Of a stretch of DNA of 64,000 nt, positions 26,533-35,800 are shown piece by piece; the first letter of the stretch is position 1; every line of letters starts with the position of its first letter. Source of the DNA: an uncultured Selenomonadales bacterium (GTDB taxonomy: Bacteria; Bacillota; Negativicutes; Selenomonadales; Selenomonadaceae). The translations under genes were made by a program, and so were the position numbers. Location: the NCBI GenBank assembly GCA_937877565.1, contig CALFJB010000056.1:1-64000 (forward strand). The letters run 5' to 3'. The notes under the pieces are model-generated. The model saw only the letters and a program-made list of their open reading frames with translations, did not search any database and was not told where the DNA came from.

Positions 26533-27945
26533 ATGAATCCGCTAAAATTTTTATATGATGAAGTTGACGTTTTGAAGGACGGCAAGAACGGCAAAGTTTC
26601 GCTTGTTTATGACAAGGTCGGCAAGCAAGTTTTTATTATGAAGGAACGCACTTTAAAGACCGCCGCAATTTATGAACGTCTGCAAAATATAAAAAGTCTG
26701 TACCTGCCGGAAATTTACAGGACAGTTGAATTTGACGGCAAATTTTTTATTGTTGAGGAATTTATCAAAGGGCGCACACTTTCAGATTATTTACTGCACA
26801 ACAACGGGCTTGACGAAGAAAAATCTGTTGAAGTTTTAAAGCAACTCTGCGAATGTTTAAAAATTCTCCACGCGCAGAAAATTATTCATCGTGATATAAA
26901 GCCTTCAAATGTTATGGTTGCGGAAAATAATTTGGTAAAGCTGATTGATTTTAGCATTTCCAGAATTGAAAAAGATAACGCCGAAACTGACACAGATTTT
27001 TTGGGTACGAAAGGTTACGCGCCGCCGGAACAATTCGGCTTTGGGCAAACTGATTCACGCAGTGATATTTATTCTTTGGGCGTTACAATTCAAAAACTTT
27101 TGGGCGAAAATTATAACGGCTATTTGAAAAAAATTTTGGCGAAGTGTACAGAATTAGATCCCGCCAAACGTTACCAAAATGTTGATGAAATTTTGGCTGA
27201 CATTGACAGAAAATATTTTCGCTACAAAATAAAAAAAGCCGCCGTTACGGTAACTGCAACCTGCGCGATGAGTATTTTAATTTTTTTAGCCGTGAAAAAT
27301 TTTCCAACTTCTGAAGAAAATCCCGCGCCGCAAATTAAACCTATTGAAGTTGAAAAGACTGAAAAGCCGCCGCTTGAAAAAGTTAAGCCGCGTGAAACTT
27401 CCAAAAAAGTTGAATGGGCAGAAATTAAAATTCCTGAAATTGAAAATTTAAACGTGTCGATAAATCCAACTGAAAAAAATTTTGAAATTAACGCGGTTGA
27501 AGATGCTGAAGACGCTATCGACCCGCGCCTTTATCAAGTTTGCACGTTGAATTTGAACGGCGCAATTTATCACAGCGGCGACGGCGATATTTCAGAAAAT
27601 ATTTGGCAAAATTGGAAGAGTGACGGCGAAAATATTTATTTGCCGGAAAATTTTTCTGTAAGTTTTAAACTTGAAAATAAAAATCCTGCGCCGCTGAATG
27701 TTTCGGTAATTGCGAAGTTGAAGGGTTTGCAAAAATCTGAAAAAATTTTTACAGAGACAATCGCCGCCGCTCAATCTAAAAATTTTGAAATTCCTATTGG
27801 CGGGCTTGCTTGCAACAACGGCAGTTTTGAAGTTGAAATTTGGCTACGTGAAAATAACGGCGAGCCGCTTTTTGGTATTTGGAACGGCGAAAATTTCAAT
27901 AACAAAGGCACAATCAGAATTTATTTGCAAAACTACCGCCGCTAA
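26533..27945 (+). CDS. Membrane Ser/Thr protein kinase (Hanks type)
   Basis: Eukaryotic-like kinase with a cytoplasmic catalytic domain (about residues 1-225), one membrane segment (about 237-257) and an outer domain of about 200 residues that is not PASTA-like. Visible motifs: VAIK-type Lys in FIMKER, catalytic HRDIKPSN, and APPEQ. The metal-binding motif reads DFS instead of DFG, seen in some active bacterial kinases but worth noting. The outer domain is of beta type and unrecognised; it may sense a ligand. Paired with the divergent HTH gene. Confidence 0.86.
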   Translation: MNPLKFLYDEVDVLKDGKNGKVSLVYDKVGKQVFIMKERTLKTAAIYERLQNIKSLYLPEIYRTVEFDGKFFIVEEFIKGRTLSDYLLHNNGLDEEKSVEVLKQLCECLKILHAQKIIHRDIKPSNVMVAENNLVKLIDFSISRIEKDNAETDTDFLGTKGYAPPEQFGFGQTDSRSDIYSLGVTIQKLLGENYNGYLKKILAKCTELDPAKRYQNVDEILADIDRKYFRYKIKKAAVTVTATCAMSILIFLAVKNFPTSEENPAPQIKPIEVEKTEKPPLEKVKPRETSKKVEWAEIKIPEIENLNVSINPTEKNFEINAVEDAEDAIDPRLYQVCTLNLNGAIYHSGDGDISENIWQNWKSDGENIYLPENFSVSFKLENKNPAPLNVSVIAKLKGLQKSEKIFTETIAAAQSKNFEIPIGGLACNNGSFEVEIWLRENNGEPLFGIWNGENFNNKGTIRIYLQNYRR

Positions 27946-28032
27946 AAATTTTTTCGCGCAGTGTTGCGGCGCAATACCAAAAATAGAATTGAATATGCTA
28001 TGCTGAATTAAAAATTCAGGTGGTGACTATTT

Positions 28033-28221
28033 ATGGTGAAACTTATTTTAATGGGAATTGGCGTTTGTTTTGTTATTAGTTTAATTAAAGAATTGCCTGA
28101 TGACAAAGTTGGAGGATTTTTAATTTTAGCTGCGATAGTCGGCGGAATAGGTCTTATGTTTTCACCTATAGCGGCGTTTGTAGCATTTGCGGTAATAGTT
28201 TTTTTGTGCGGCGACGGTTAA
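28033..28221 (+). CDS. Small two-helix membrane protein, unknown
   Basis: A 62-residue hydrophobic protein with two predicted membrane segments (about 3-18 and 28-58) and a short polar loop (KELPDDKV). AGGTGGTGA lies before the ATG and a terminator follows directly, so it is probably a real gene. Function unknown. Confidence 0.6.
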   Translation: MVKLILMGIGVCFVISLIKELPDDKVGGFLILAAIVGGIGLMFSPIAAFVAFAVIVFLCGDG

Positions 28222-28238
28222 TTTATTATTTGCAAACA

Positions 28239-28271
28239 AAAAATCCGAGCTTTTAACAAGTTCGGACTTTT
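28239..28271. terminator. Bidirectional terminator
   Basis: TCCGAGCTT and AAGTTCGGA pair (one G-U) around a short AT loop, with seven T on the plus strand and A-rich sequence on the other side. It separates the convergent small membrane protein gene and yoeB. Confidence 0.75.
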
Positions 28272-28272
28272 T

Positions 28273-28542
28273 TTATTTGTCGTCGTAGTGACCTTTGCAT
28301 TGTGTAATTTCTATTGCGTTGTCATCTGTAATGCGGTAAACTAATCGATTTTTTTCATCAATTTTTCTGCTGAACCAGCCTTGCCAATTACCTTTTAAAG
28401 CTTCAGGTTTTCCAATTCCATTTAATTCGCCGTTGCGTTCAATATCTTTTAGCAAATCATTGATTTTCTTCAAAATTTTTTTATCGTTCGTTTGCCAATA
28501 GACATAATCCTCAAAGCCGCGCTCATAAAATATCTTGCGCAT
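28273..28542 (-). CDS. yoeB: YoeB/Txe-type mRNA interferase toxin
   Basis: Ribosome-dependent endoribonuclease toxin of 89 residues. It shows the family pattern EDYVYWQTNDKKILKKINDLL, IGKPEALKG, RLVYRI and the C-terminal CKGHYDD, which hold the catalytic Glu, Arg and His-Tyr. The start overlaps the antitoxin gene by 20 bp, as is usual for coupled pairs. Confidence 0.92.
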   Translation of the reverse strand: MRKIFYERGFEDYVYWQTNDKKILKKINDLLKDIERNGELNGIGKPEALKGNWQGWFSRKIDEKNRLVYRITDDNAIEITQCKGHYDDK

Positions 28543-28756
28543 TTATAAATTTTTCCCACTCTTCATCAGTAAAAGTTATAGTATTTCTGCCGTGATTCAT
28601 ATCGTCAATGCTTTTTTCTAAATCTTTAACATTTTTTTCACCGTAGTTGGGTGAGTTCACCTCAAACCAAGCTTTTAAAAAAGGTACAAGTTTTGAAAGG
28701 CTCTCTTCAGGAAGTTCTTCCACCAAATTCATTGCCTCCGCTCTAAGGTCAGACAT
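28523..28756 (-). CDS. Antitoxin partner of YoeB
   Basis: A 77-residue acidic protein directly upstream of yoeB and overlapping it. The N-terminal half is helical (MNLVEELPEESLSKLVPFL), the C-terminal half acidic and probably disordered until it binds the toxin. It is not a clear YefM; it resembles small DUF2281/RelB-like antitoxins. GGAGGTGA precedes the ATG. The pair is expected to be autorepressed. Confidence 0.8.
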   Translation of the reverse strand: MSDLRAEAMNLVEELPEESLSKLVPFLKAWFEVNSPNYGEKNVKDLEKSIDDMNHGRNTITFTDEEWEKFINAQDIL

Positions 28757-28820
28757 TTTTATTCACCTCCATAAAAATTTTTAAGTTATTTCGACTACGA
28801 AAAAAATTTTCCTGTAAAAT

Positions 28821-30161
28821 TTATTTACCAATGCAGAATTTGGAAAAAATTTCGTCGATAACGTCTTCAGTAACAGATTCGCCCGTAAGTTCGCTCAAAA
28901 ATTCCAACGCCGTCCGCAAGTCAATAGAAATAAAATCTACGCCAATATTTTTTTGCAGGGTAAAACGCGCCTCTTCAAGATTTTTTACTGCGCGTCTAAG
29001 TAAATCTGCTTCGCGTTCATCTCTAACAAAATTCATTTCGGCGTTGACGTTGCCGACCTTTTCAGTAATTGTCGACAAAAATTTTTCTACGCCCAAATTT
29101 TTCTTTACCGAAATTGGAATAAAACTTTCAAACTTTGTAACGTCTATAAGTTGCGGTAAGTCAGACTTTGTAACCAAAATAATTGCGTTGCGGTTTTCGA
29201 TAATCTTCAAAATTTCAAAGTCTTCAGTTGAAAGTTCCCTTGCGCCGTCGAATAAAGCCAAAATCAATTCGGCGCGGCTTGCACAATCTTTGGCGCGTTC
29301 AATTCCAATTTTTTCAACTGGATTATCAGAATTTCTAATTCCCGCCGTGTCGATAATTTTCAGCGGTACGCCGCCAATATTTACAAATTCTTCGATACTG
29401 TCCCGCGTTGTACCGGGAATATCTGTTACAATGGCGCGATCTGTTTCTGCCAAAAAATTTAACAAACTGGACTTGCCAACATTCGGCTTGCCGATAATCG
29501 CAGTTTCCAGACCTTCGCGCAGGATTCGCCCGCTTTTCTGATTGTCCAGAAAAATTTTTATCTCCTCAATCTGCGCGGCAATTTTTTTATCAATATCGCC
29601 AATAAAAATATCGTCAATGTCATCTTCAGGAAAATCAATTAACGCCTCAATGTGCGCCAAAACGTCCAAAATATTTTGGCGTATTTCACGAATTTTTTTT
29701 GAAGTCTTGCCCAAAAGTTGATTCTGCGCGACACTTAAAGCCGTTGAAGTTTTCGCCTGAATAATATCTAAAACTGCCTGCGCTTGCGTTAAATCTAATC
29801 TGCCGTTCAAAAAGGCGCGTTTGGTAAATTCGCCGCGTTCTGCAGGACGTGCGCCCGCCTCAAATGTTCTGCTCAAAACTTCACGAAGTGCCGCCGTGCC
29901 GCCGTGACATTGTATCTCTACAACATTTTCTTTGGTGTAAGAATGTGGCGCACGCATTATCAATATAATTGCCTCGTCAATAATTTCACCCGCCGAATTT
30001 TTCACGTGTCCAAAAATTATGCTCCTGTCTTGCACTTTTTTTAAATCCTTGTCAAAAATTTTGTCGGCAATTTCAATGGAATTTTCGCCGCTCATACGAA
30101 TAACGCCAATTCCCGCCGTGCCAATCGCCGTTGCTATTGCGCTGATGGTATCTTCTTTCAA
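28821..30161 (-). CDS. mnmE: tRNA modification GTPase MnmE
   Basis: GTPase partner of MnmG in U34 modification. N-terminal tetrahydrofolate-binding domain, then helical arms holding a G domain: GKPNVGKSSLLN (G1), DIPGTTRD (G2), DTAGIR (G3) and TKSD (G4). It ends in the diagnostic CIGK. I chose the TTG at 30161 (LKEDTISAI), preceded by GGGGTGAT; an upstream ATG at 30206 would add 15 residues unlike the family. About 446 residues. Confidence 0.95.
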   Translation of the reverse strand: MKEDTISAIATAIGTAGIGVIRMSGENSIEIADKIFDKDLKKVQDRSIIFGHVKNSAGEIIDEAIILIMRAPHSYTKENVVEIQCHGGTAALREVLSRTFEAGARPAERGEFTKRAFLNGRLDLTQAQAVLDIIQAKTSTALSVAQNQLLGKTSKKIREIRQNILDVLAHIEALIDFPEDDIDDIFIGDIDKKIAAQIEEIKIFLDNQKSGRILREGLETAIIGKPNVGKSSLLNFLAETDRAIVTDIPGTTRDSIEEFVNIGGVPLKIIDTAGIRNSDNPVEKIGIERAKDCASRAELILALFDGARELSTEDFEILKIIENRNAIILVTKSDLPQLIDVTKFESFIPISVKKNLGVEKFLSTITEKVGNVNAEMNFVRDEREADLLRRAVKNLEEARFTLQKNIGVDFISIDLRTALEFLSELTGESVTEDVIDEIFSKFCIGK

Positions 30162-30227
30162 TTTATCACCCCGAACAATTATATAACATTTAAAAAACTT
30201 TGCCACGAAAATTTATTTTTACTGCCG

Positions 30228-30255
30228 TTGCTAAAATCTTTCTTAAGCGTATAAT
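30228..30255 (+). promoter_or_regulatory. Promoter for helD
   Basis: TTGCTA (30228-30233), 16-bp spacer, TATAAT (30250-30255), about 35 bp before the helD ATG. Confidence 0.65.
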
Positions 30256-30289
30256 TGAAATCAAATTTTTATTAAGGAAGTGATTTAAA

Positions 30290-32410
30290 ATGAACATTCA
30301 AAAAGAATTAAAGTATTTGGAATTTGTTAGAAAAGAAATTACACAGCGTATGGACTACCTTTCACAAAAATTAAATAATCGTTATGGGGAGCGTTGGGGA
30401 ATTAGAAATTATATTGGCGAAAATTTTGGCAACATGGATAAGATTGAAAAAATTATGAGTACAATGGATTTATCGCTACAAGAATTTTTAATATCTGACA
30501 ATAAAACTGAATTGGAAAAACTGCAAGAATTGTTCCAAAAGCTATGTTTTGGAAGTATAAATTTTGAATGTGACGATTTCAGATTTGAAGATTTATCAGA
30601 TAAATTCTACATTGGAAAATATAACTTTAGCACATCAGATGAAGATATTTTAATTTATGATTGGAGATCGCCAATAGCCGGAATGTTTTACAAGTACGAG
30701 ACAGGCTATGCTTCATATAAAACACCAATAGGAAAAATAATTAGTGGACGTATCACCGAAAAGGAAAATTACAGATTCGACACGGACGGCAATTTAATAA
30801 CCGAACAAGAATTTAGCAACGTCGATATTTTACAAACCGCGCTTGGTAATTCCGCCGCTACTCAAATGAAAGATATTGTTGCAACGATTCAGCGCGAACA
30901 GTATTCAATTATACACAATGAAAACTATCAAATAATGGTAGTGCAAGGCGTCGCCGGTTCAGGAAAAACTTCAATAGCACTTCACAGAATCGCTTATCTT
31001 TTATACACGTCCAGAGAAAACAAAACAAATATGCAGTCGCAAAATGTAATGATTTTGTCCCCGAATAATATTTTTTCTGATTATATTTCAAACGTTTTGC
31101 CGGAATTGGGAGAAATTAAAACGCAGGAAATACAATTTTACAATTTCGCCCAAGACGAATTGGGAAATGAATATGTTATTGAAAGTCCCACCAAAAACAA
31201 TGAACGAATTATTAACGGCAAAAATTCTGAAGCACTCAAAATTTTAAATTACAAATTGAGTGCTGATTTTTTTGAATCGATATTAAAGTTTGTAGAAAAT
31301 TTTCCTGCAAATTACGTGCAATATAAAGATATTCCTTTAGATTTTATATCAAACTATGTTAAGTATGAATACGCCTTGAAAGGCAAATTGACCATAACTG
31401 CAGATTATATAAAAAATTATTTTGAAAGTAGCAAACTGCCATACTTTAAACGCTTTGATGAAATTGGTAGAGCGTTTATTAAAAATGTGGACTGGTCGCC
31501 AAATACCACCGCCGAACAAAAACAAAGAGCGCAGCAAAATGTAATTGAACGCATAAAAAAAATTTGCTTAATGACTGATGATATTTTGGAATTATATAAC
31601 GATTTTCTAAGAAATGTTTCAGAAAAGACCGGCTTAGAATTGGGAATTGCCACGAAGAAATTATTGAAAATTGAAGATGCAATTTCTATTCTTTATTTAA
31701 AATTAGTGTTCACAGGACTTTCTGCTAAATTTGATTCGATAAAACACGTTGTAATTGACGAAATGCAGGACTATTCGTATATACATTTTGAAATTATAAA
31801 AAGAATGTTCCCTGAATGTCAAATGACTATACTCGGCGATATAAATCAAGTGTTAGTGAAACGTGAAAAGAATGTTCTGGACGTTTTGAAAAAAATTTTT
31901 CCAAACTCACACATTGAGAAAATCAACAAGGCGTATCGTTCCACGTTTGAAATAACGACGTTTGCAAGTAAACTGGCTGATATAAAAGATATTGAGCCAT
32001 TTGACAGACACGGGAAAAATCCGGAAATTATTCCTTGTTTTAGTCAATCAGCGGAATTTGAACAAATTAAAAAGATTTGCCAACGTCCGGAAAACGCAGA
32101 TAAAAATATTGCGATTATTTGCAAGACCGTCAAAGCGGCTGAATCAATTTACAACAATTTAAAAAATACTATGTACAATTTAAATTTGTGCGTCAAAGAA
32201 AATTCTAATCTGAAAAATGGCGTAACGATTATTACTGCTTTTTTGGCAAAGGGATTAGAATTTGATGCTGTAATTGTTCCTGATGTTGACACTGAAAATT
32301 ATGCAGACGATATTGACAGACAAATTTTATATATTTCAATCACTCGTGCTTTACATCGATTGTACATTTTGTACAGCCAAAAACAATCTAATTTATTGGC
32401 GCAAGTCTAG
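30290..32410 (+). CDS. helD: HelD-like superfamily 1 helicase (RNA polymerase recycling factor)
   Basis: UvrD/Rep-like ATPase. The N-terminal coiled-coil arm (about residues 1-75) and the IYDWRSPIAGMFYKYE stretch are typical of HelD, which removes stalled RNA polymerase from DNA. Walker A GVAGSGKTSIALHRIAYLL lies near 220, with later motifs VVIDEMQDYSYIH and TAFLAKGLEFDAVIV. At 706 residues it is a little shorter than the B. subtilis protein (774). Own promoter; AAGGAAG before the ATG. Confidence 0.9.
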   Translation: MNIQKELKYLEFVRKEITQRMDYLSQKLNNRYGERWGIRNYIGENFGNMDKIEKIMSTMDLSLQEFLISDNKTELEKLQELFQKLCFGSINFECDDFRFEDLSDKFYIGKYNFSTSDEDILIYDWRSPIAGMFYKYETGYASYKTPIGKIISGRITEKENYRFDTDGNLITEQEFSNVDILQTALGNSAATQMKDIVATIQREQYSIIHNENYQIMVVQGVAGSGKTSIALHRIAYLLYTSRENKTNMQSQNVMILSPNNIFSDYISNVLPELGEIKTQEIQFYNFAQDELGNEYVIESPTKNNERIINGKNSEALKILNYKLSADFFESILKFVENFPANYVQYKDIPLDFISNYVKYEYALKGKLTITADYIKNYFESSKLPYFKRFDEIGRAFIKNVDWSPNTTAEQKQRAQQNVIERIKKICLMTDDILELYNDFLRNVSEKTGLELGIATKKLLKIEDAISILYLKLVFTGLSAKFDSIKHVVIDEMQDYSYIHFEIIKRMFPECQMTILGDINQVLVKREKNVLDVLKKIFPNSHIEKINKAYRSTFEITTFASKLADIKDIEPFDRHGKNPEIIPCFSQSAEFEQIKKICQRPENADKNIAIICKTVKAAESIYNNLKNTMYNLNLCVKENSNLKNGVTIITAFLAKGLEFDAVIVPDVDTENYADDIDRQILYISITRALHRLYILYSQKQSNLLAQV

Positions 32411-32466
32411 TTTCTTTTGTGTATTTCAGTTATTAAAAATTTCTTTAATTTCTAAAGTCATAGCTA

Positions 32467-32495
32467 TTGCGAAAAAATTTTTGCTATTATATAAT
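32467..32495 (+). promoter_or_regulatory. Promoter for the PTS operon
   Basis: TTGCGA (32467-32472), 17-bp spacer, TATAAT (32490-32495), about 49 bp before the IIB start. Confidence 0.65.
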
Positions 32496-32543
32496 TCAAG
32501 CGTCGAATTTTATATTGTTTTCTTTTAGAAAGGTGGTATTTTT

Positions 32544-33035
32544 ATGGAAATTGCTTTCTGCCGTATCGACGATCGTTTGATTCACGGACAAGTAGCAACT
32601 GTTTGGTCAAAGGTTACGGGTTGCAACCGCATTATGTGCGTTAGTGACGAAGTTGCAAAAGACGAACTCCGCAAAAAACTCTTATTGCAAATTGTTCCGC
32701 CCGGACTCAAAGGCTACGTTATTTCAGTTGACAAAGCTATTGAAGCTTACAACAACCCCAAGTATGACAGCTTTAAAACTTTGTTCTTGTTCACCAATCC
32801 TACTGACGTTGTTCGCGCAGTGAAGGGCGGTATCCCCTTCAAATCCGTCAATCTCGGCGGTAAAACCTTCAAAGACGGCGATACTATGATTTCTTCAGCC
32901 GTCGGCGTAAGTCCAAAAGACGTTGAAGCTTTAAAAGAACTTGTCAACATGGGCATCGAAGTCGAACTTCGCAAACTTGCGAACGATACAAAAGTTGATG
33001 TAGTTGACGCATTGAAGGCTAAAGGTCTTTGGTAA
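32544..33035 (+). CDS. PTS mannose-family IIB component
   Basis: Cytoplasmic phosphocarrier of the mannose/fructose/sorbose/GalNAc PTS family. The phosphorylated His14 lies in RIDDRLIHGQV, the family signature. 163 residues. It passes phosphate to the sugar bound by IIC/IID. First gene of IIB-IIC-IID; no IIA domain is fused or adjacent, so IIA must be encoded elsewhere. Sugar specificity cannot be assigned from sequence. Confidence 0.93.
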   Translation: MEIAFCRIDDRLIHGQVATVWSKVTGCNRIMCVSDEVAKDELRKKLLLQIVPPGLKGYVISVDKAIEAYNNPKYDSFKTLFLFTNPTDVVRAVKGGIPFKSVNLGGKTFKDGDTMISSAVGVSPKDVEALKELVNMGIEVELRKLANDTKVDVVDALKAKGLW

Positions 33036-33058
33036 AATTTTCATTATCATTAAGGCAG

Positions 33059-33092
33059 GAGAGTTGGCTGAAATTTTTTCGGCTAAACTCTC
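33059..33092 (+). promoter_or_regulatory. Intercistronic RNA hairpin between IIB and IIC
   Basis: GAGAGTT pairs with AACTCTC and, inside, GCTGAAA pairs with TTTCGGC, giving a long stem. It lies just upstream of the IIC Shine-Dalgarno and has only a three-T tract, so it is more likely an RNA stability or processing element than a full terminator. Confidence 0.6.
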
Positions 33093-33123
33093 TTTCCCTT
33101 AAAAGAAAGGAGTGTTCCACGTT

Positions 33124-33924
33124 ATGACAATAGTATTACTCTTTATAGTAGCAATGATAACCGGTTTTGCATCAGTTTTGGACGAAATGCAATTCCATCG
33201 CCCAGTTTTGGCTTGTACAATGACAGGCGCAGTTTTGGGCGATATGACAACAGGTATTATTCTTGGCGGTACACTTGAAATGATGGCACTCGGCTGGATG
33301 AACGTTGGTGCGGCTATGGCTCCTGACGCGGCGTTGGCGTCCGTCGTTTCTACTATTTTGGTTATTGTAGGTCATCAAAGCATTGGTGCAGGTATCGCAT
33401 TGGCTGTTCCGCTTGCGGCGGCTGGTCAAGTTTTAACTATTTTTGTTCGTACAATAACGGTTTTCTTCCAACATTTGGCTGATAAATACGCTGAAGAGGG
33501 AAATTGTCGCGGAATTGAAATGTGTCACTTTTTAGGCTTACTTTTACAGGGTCTGCGCGTTGCTCTTCCTTCAGTTGCAATTTATATGGTTGCAGGTACT
33601 GATACTGTTAATGACGCCCTCAATTCAATTCCTGAAGTCGTTACACGCGGCTTGCAAGTCGCCGGTGGATTTATCGTTGTCGTAGGTTACGCAATGGTTA
33701 TCAACCTTATGAACGCCGGAAAACTTATGGTTTACTTTTTCTTAGGATTTATTCTTGCAGTCTTTACAGATGTCAACCTGATAGGTTTCGGTGCTATCGG
33801 CGCAATTTGTGCTTACTTCCATATTCAAACATTGCAACAGAATATCAATATCGAAGAAGCGGCTAAAACCGGCGGCGGGTCTGCTATCGAAGGCGACGAC
33901 ATCGACGATTCTGATTTAATGTAA
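33124..33924 (+). CDS. PTS mannose-family IIC component
   Basis: Membrane part of the sugar transporter. The 266 residues contain about seven hydrophobic segments and typical family stretches (HRPVLACTMTGAVLGD, GGTLEMMALGWMNVGAAMAPD). I chose the ATG at 33124 (AGGAG eleven bases upstream); a GTG at 33112 overlaps that Shine-Dalgarno. The acidic C-terminus (EGDDIDDSD) is cytoplasmic. Works with the IID gene 13 bp downstream. Confidence 0.93.
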   Translation: MTIVLLFIVAMITGFASVLDEMQFHRPVLACTMTGAVLGDMTTGIILGGTLEMMALGWMNVGAAMAPDAALASVVSTILVIVGHQSIGAGIALAVPLAAAGQVLTIFVRTITVFFQHLADKYAEEGNCRGIEMCHFLGLLLQGLRVALPSVAIYMVAGTDTVNDALNSIPEVVTRGLQVAGGFIVVVGYAMVINLMNAGKLMVYFFLGFILAVFTDVNLIGFGAIGAICAYFHIQTLQQNINIEEAAKTGGGSAIEGDDIDDSDLM

Positions 33925-33937
33925 GGAGGCGAACGAA

Positions 33938-34759
33938 ATGGCAGAAAAAAAAGTTACAAAAGACGATCTGTTTTGGGTGTTTGTGAAATCTAACTTCCTG
34001 CTCGGCTCGTTCAACTTTGAGCGTATGCAGGCAATGGGCTTTTGCGTTGCAATGATGCCTATTTTAAAACGCGTTTATACAGGCGACGATTTGAAAAAAG
34101 CTTTAAAACGTCACTTGGAATTTTTTAACACTCAACCATTCGTTGCGGCGGCGATTATGGGTATTATCGGCGCAATGGAAGAAAAGAAAGCTAACGGCGC
34201 AGAAATTAGCGAAGCAACATTATCCGGCGTTAAAGTCGGTTTAATTGGACCTTTGGCGGGCGTCGGCGATCCTATATTCTGGGGTACATTACGTCCTGTT
34301 TTGGCGGCACTAGGCGCGGGTATTGCTCTCACAGGCTCTTTACTTGGTCCAATTATTTTCTTCGTCGGTTTTAATGCTATTCGTCTTGCAACTCACTGGT
34401 ATGGCGTTATGTACGGTTATGAACGCGGTACTGCGTTGGTTGAAAACATTGGCGGTAACCAAATGCGTTTCCTCACTGAAGGTTCATCTGTTCTCGGTTT
34501 GTTCGTTATGGGCGCACTCGTTGCGAAATGGACTAGTGTTAATATGCCGCTCGTCATTTCTGAATACGACAATTCAGCCGGTGAACACGTTGTAACAACT
34601 TTGCAATCAATTCTTGATAGTTTGATGCCTAGTATTGTTCCGCTGTTGATGACTTTTGCTTGTATGTACCTCCTCAAGAAAGGCGTCAACGCTTTAACAA
34701 TTATCGTTGGACTTTTCATTATCGGTATTGCAGGTTACGCTTGCGGTCTTATGGCGTAA
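33938..34759 (+). CDS. PTS mannose-family IID component
   Basis: Second membrane subunit. It begins TKDDLFWVFVKSNFLLGSFNFERMQAMGF, the IID family signature, and continues with GPLAGVGDPIFWGTLRPVLAALGA. 273 residues, mostly cytoplasmic with C-terminal membrane helices. AAGGAGG lies before the ATG, and a strong terminator follows, so it is the last gene of the operon. Confidence 0.94.
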   Translation: MAEKKVTKDDLFWVFVKSNFLLGSFNFERMQAMGFCVAMMPILKRVYTGDDLKKALKRHLEFFNTQPFVAAAIMGIIGAMEEKKANGAEISEATLSGVKVGLIGPLAGVGDPIFWGTLRPVLAALGAGIALTGSLLGPIIFFVGFNAIRLATHWYGVMYGYERGTALVENIGGNQMRFLTEGSSVLGLFVMGALVAKWTSVNMPLVISEYDNSAGEHVVTTLQSILDSLMPSIVPLLMTFACMYLLKKGVNALTIIVGLFIIGIAGYACGLMA

Positions 34760-34781
34760 TTTCATAAAAATTTTTTCTACG

Positions 34782-34810
34782 GACTCTGCAAATTTGCGGA
34801 GTCTTTTTTT
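34782..34810 (+). terminator. Terminator of the PTS operon
   Basis: GACTCTGCAAA pairs with TTTGCGGAGTC (one G-U) and is followed by seven T, 22 bp beyond the IID stop. Confidence 0.88.
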
Positions 34811-34863
34811 TGCAAATTTTTATGTAATGATATAAAATTATAAAAAACATTGGAGAGGATTTA

Positions 34864-35613
34864 ATGACGCTAGCAGTTGTTATTTTAACTAGAAATGAAG
34901 AAATTAATATAGTTGAGGTTATAAAAAATGTTCGGCAATGTACTGATGAAATTTTAGTGATTGATTCCGGAAGTAATGATAAAACGGTTGAACTTGCCGA
35001 AGAAAACGGGGCGCAAGTTTTTTATCGTGCGTGGACGAATGACTTTGCGGCGCAGAGAAATTTTGCATTAGATAAAACTTTGGCAGATTGGATTTTATAT
35101 ATTGACGCGGACGAAAGATTAACTACAAAAACTGTTGAGCATATAAAAAAAATCCTCGCGCAGGAGGAATTAAATTTTCAGTATAAAGTGCAACGCAAGA
35201 CAACTGCCTTTGGAGTAACTTTTAGTCATGGCGTTTTGCAACCTGATTATATTTTGAGAATGTTTCCGCGTGAAAAAGTGCAATGGTCAGGCAAAGTTCA
35301 TGAGCATCCAAATTGCCCTTGCGAAATTAAAACATTGCGAGGTTATTTGGAACATTACACTTACAGAAATTGGGAAACGTGGGAAAAGAAAATGCAACTT
35401 TACAGCAATATATGGGCGGAAGGAGCATTTCAAAACGGTAAAAAAATTTCAAAGGCGGGAGCTTTTCTTCATGCTATTGCAGGATTTTTCAAAATGTTTA
35501 TCTTGAAAGCCGGATTTTTAGATGGTTGGTATGGCTTTTATACTTGTGCGAATCACTTTTTTTATACGCAGATGAAATATTTGAAACTATTGGAGCTGCA
35601 AAATAAAAAATGA
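34864..35613 (+). CDS. WaaE/KdtX-type lipopolysaccharide core glycosyltransferase
   Basis: GT2-family enzyme with the N-terminus LAVVILTRNEEINI, IDSGSNDKT and ILYIDADER motifs, and the downstream QWSGKVHEHP stretch typical of WaaE-like glucosyltransferases acting on the LPS inner core. 249 residues, with a C-terminal segment that may lie at the membrane. An LPS-type enzyme supports a diderm cell envelope. Probably transcribed alone. Confidence 0.85.
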   Translation: MTLAVVILTRNEEINIVEVIKNVRQCTDEILVIDSGSNDKTVELAEENGAQVFYRAWTNDFAAQRNFALDKTLADWILYIDADERLTTKTVEHIKKILAQEELNFQYKVQRKTTAFGVTFSHGVLQPDYILRMFPREKVQWSGKVHEHPNCPCEIKTLRGYLEHYTYRNWETWEKKMQLYSNIWAEGAFQNGKKISKAGAFLHAIAGFFKMFILKAGFLDGWYGFYTCANHFFYTQMKYLKLLELQNKK

Positions 35614-35800
35614 ATTATTTTAATTGGGAGAAACATTTTGCACAAACTAAAAAATGGGCTAACGCCCTCACAATTTTTAATTATATAATAAAACACAATC
35701 TAACCAAAATTATCAATACAAAAATTAATTCGCTACATATCACAAAAATAACGCTTAAATATACTTAAACTCCACGACCTTAAACTCTCTCTTACTATCT
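35614..35800. other. Intergenic region between convergent genes
   Basis: AT-rich, no open frame of note. It holds a small hairpin (35656-35667) described separately and otherwise nothing recognisable. Confidence 0.5.
35647..35667 (-). terminator. Possible weak terminator of the acyl-CoA synthetase gene
   Basis: On the minus strand GGGC-GTTA-GCCC is followed by a base and then six T. The stem is only 4 bp, so the call is tentative. Confidence 0.4.

Noticed and set aside
28831..29541. Long plus-strand frame (236 codons) antisense to mnmE
   Set aside because: mnmE is unmistakable on the other strand; the frame reflects codon bias and has no family features.
30290..32410. HelD-like helicase as part of a defence island
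   Set aside because: The YDWRSPIAG stretch and coiled-coil arm point to ordinary HelD, and neighbours are housekeeping genes.
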